From: Commensalibacter papalotli
GTDB lineage: Bacteria > Pseudomonadota > Alphaproteobacteria > Acetobacterales > Acetobacteraceae
DNA: 64,000 nt
NCBI RefSeq assembly: GCF_947179115.1
Contig: NZ_CAMXCI010000001.1
Span: 372,001-436,000, forward strand
Reading direction: 5' to 3'
Shown: positions 63,339-64,000 of the stretch, piece by piece
How positions within the stretch are numbered: the stretch's first letter is position 1
Layout of the letters: every line of letters begins with the position of its first letter
Position numbers and translations under genes: made by a program
Notes under the pieces: model-generated
The model's database searches: none
Told to the model about the DNA's origin: nothing
The model's input: only the letters and a program-made list of their open reading frames with translations

Positions 63339-63351
63339 CCCCTGAATAAAG

Positions 63352-63375
63352 GCTTCGTTTACAATAAAACGAAGC
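63352..63375 (+). terminator. Hairpin after uppP
   Basis: GCTTCGTTT (63352-63360) pairs perfectly with AAACGAAGC (63367-63375) around a 6-base loop, followed by TCTTT. The stem is good but the T tract is weak. A perfect 20-base palindrome follows at 63397-63416 with further T residues, and the two may act together. Confidence 0.55.
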
Positions 63376-63396
63376 TCTTTAGCAACGGTTTAAATT

Positions 63397-63416
63397 AAAA
63401 TAAAAGCTTTTATTTT
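63397..63416. repeat. 20-base perfect palindrome before the MFS gene
   Basis: AAAATAAAAGCTTTTATTTT reads the same on both strands and is followed by TTT. It lies 65 bases ahead of the MFS start. It could be part of a terminator or a site for a dimeric regulator; in AT-rich DNA chance is also possible. Confidence 0.4.
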
Positions 63417-63480
63417 TTTATCGTTTAATTTTTTTTTAATGCCATATACTCAATTTATAACAAAATACGGTGAGTATATT

Positions 63481-64000
63481 ATGAAAAATAATACGCCTAC
63501 AAAAACAACATCCACCTATAATATTATGATGGTTGGATTCTTAGCCTCACTTGCAGGGCTTATGTTTGGTCTTGATATTGGTGTAATGTCAGGTGCCAAT
63601 GCTTTTATTAAACATGAATTTTCTGCATCAGATCACGATATTGAAACCATCGTCAGCAGCATGATGTTTGGTGCTGCGATTGGCGCTTTGGGATGCGGAT
63701 GGGCATCTGCCAAGTTTGGACGTAATCGCTGTCTGATCCTAAGTGCTTTGATCTTTATCGTTTCTGCGATTGGATGTGCATTAGCCCAAGGCATTATTGA
63801 TTTGGCTATTTGGCGATTTATTCTTGGACTTGCGATTGGTATTGCCAGTACGACAGCTCCTTTGTATATCGCAGAAATTGCACCAGAAGAAAAACGTGGT
63901 TCGATGATTTCAACTTACCAATTAATGGTTACTGTTGGAATTTTACTGGCATTTATATCTGATACTATTTTAGGATATTATAGTGCTTGGCGTTGGATGT
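63481..64000 (+). CDS. MFS sugar porter, N-terminal part (truncated by window edge)
   Basis: The first 173 codons of a sugar-porter-type MFS transporter are present and open to the window end. A polar start (MKNNTPTKTTS) is followed by about five membrane helices. Typical motifs are GLMFGLDIGVMSGANAFI in helix 1, GWASAKFGRNRCLILSAL in the loop 2-3 (GxxxDRxGRR-like) and PLYIAEIAPEEKRGSMIST after helix 4, with GRR altered to GRN. It most resembles GalP/XylE-type proton-sugar symporters. GGTGAG lies 8 bases before the ATG. The specific sugar cannot be judged. Confidence 0.88.
   Translation, partial: MKNNTPTKTTSTYNIMMVGFLASLAGLMFGLDIGVMSGANAFIKHEFSASDHDIETIVSSMMFGAAIGALGCGWASAKFGRNRCLILSALIFIVSAIGCALAQGIIDLAIWRFILGLAIGIASTTAPLYIAEIAPEEKRGSMISTYQLMVTVGILLAFISDTILGYYSAWRWM

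Overview
This window is a stretch of AT-rich chromosome from an alphaproteobacterium. The gene content and order point to an acetic acid bacterium (Acetobacteraceae), and the low GC would fit a small host-associated lineage such as Commensalibacter. That genus assignment is an inference from memory, not a search result. The clues are the dusB-ntrB-ntrC-ntrY-ntrX-hfq-hflX run, an ATP12 F1-assembly chaperone, a fused ispDF gene, kdsB-pheA next to a membrane-anchored cytochrome c, and a phosphoketolase-acetate kinase pair.

Layout. Bases 1-2746 hold the 3' end of purL, a bolA-grxD iron-sulfur pair, a small basic secreted protein and yraN. Bases 2842-8859 hold cardiolipin synthase, an EEP-fold hydrolase, an AI-2E-family permease, a PLP beta-lyase and a ComM/YifB ATPase. 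Bases 8966-12353 (minus strand) hold an orphan membrane protein, serA, a histidinol-phosphatase-like gene and a di-haem cytochrome. Bases 12479-19331 hold kdsB, pheA, dapA, smpB, ackA and xfp. Bases 19375-27735 hold two small secreted proteins, rarA, a pseudouridine synthase, an AsmA-like protein, ATP12, a DUF3050 protein and ispDF. Bases 27866-36596 are the Ntr/Hfq block. Bases 36593-43786 hold a GNAT-like protein, an SDR, tRNA-Cys, pcm, tolC and valS. Bases 43893-49302 hold msrA, a two-gene ABC importer, dut and coaBC. Bases 49345-58421 hold a broken gene, ubiE, mutM, rpsT, dnaA, dnaN, recF and gyrB. Bases 58552-64000 hold nrdR, nusB, thiL, surE, a frameshifted gene coupled to mlaD, uppP and the 5' end of an MFS sugar transporter.

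Functionally this is mostly core genome: replication initiation, nitrogen and envelope signalling, central carbon and amino-acid synthesis, and envelope maintenance. I found no insertion sequence, prophage, CRISPR array or defence island. The most interesting observations are subtle. Both sigma-54-type response regulators (NtrC and NtrX) have lost the GAFTGA loop. Two small genes are broken by one-base shifts at homopolymers, and the full frames can be rebuilt. There is a tiny cysteine-rich lipoprotein gene, an internally duplicated cytochrome, tandem hairpins ahead of dnaA, and an unusual number of convergent gene pairs whose stop codons almost touch.
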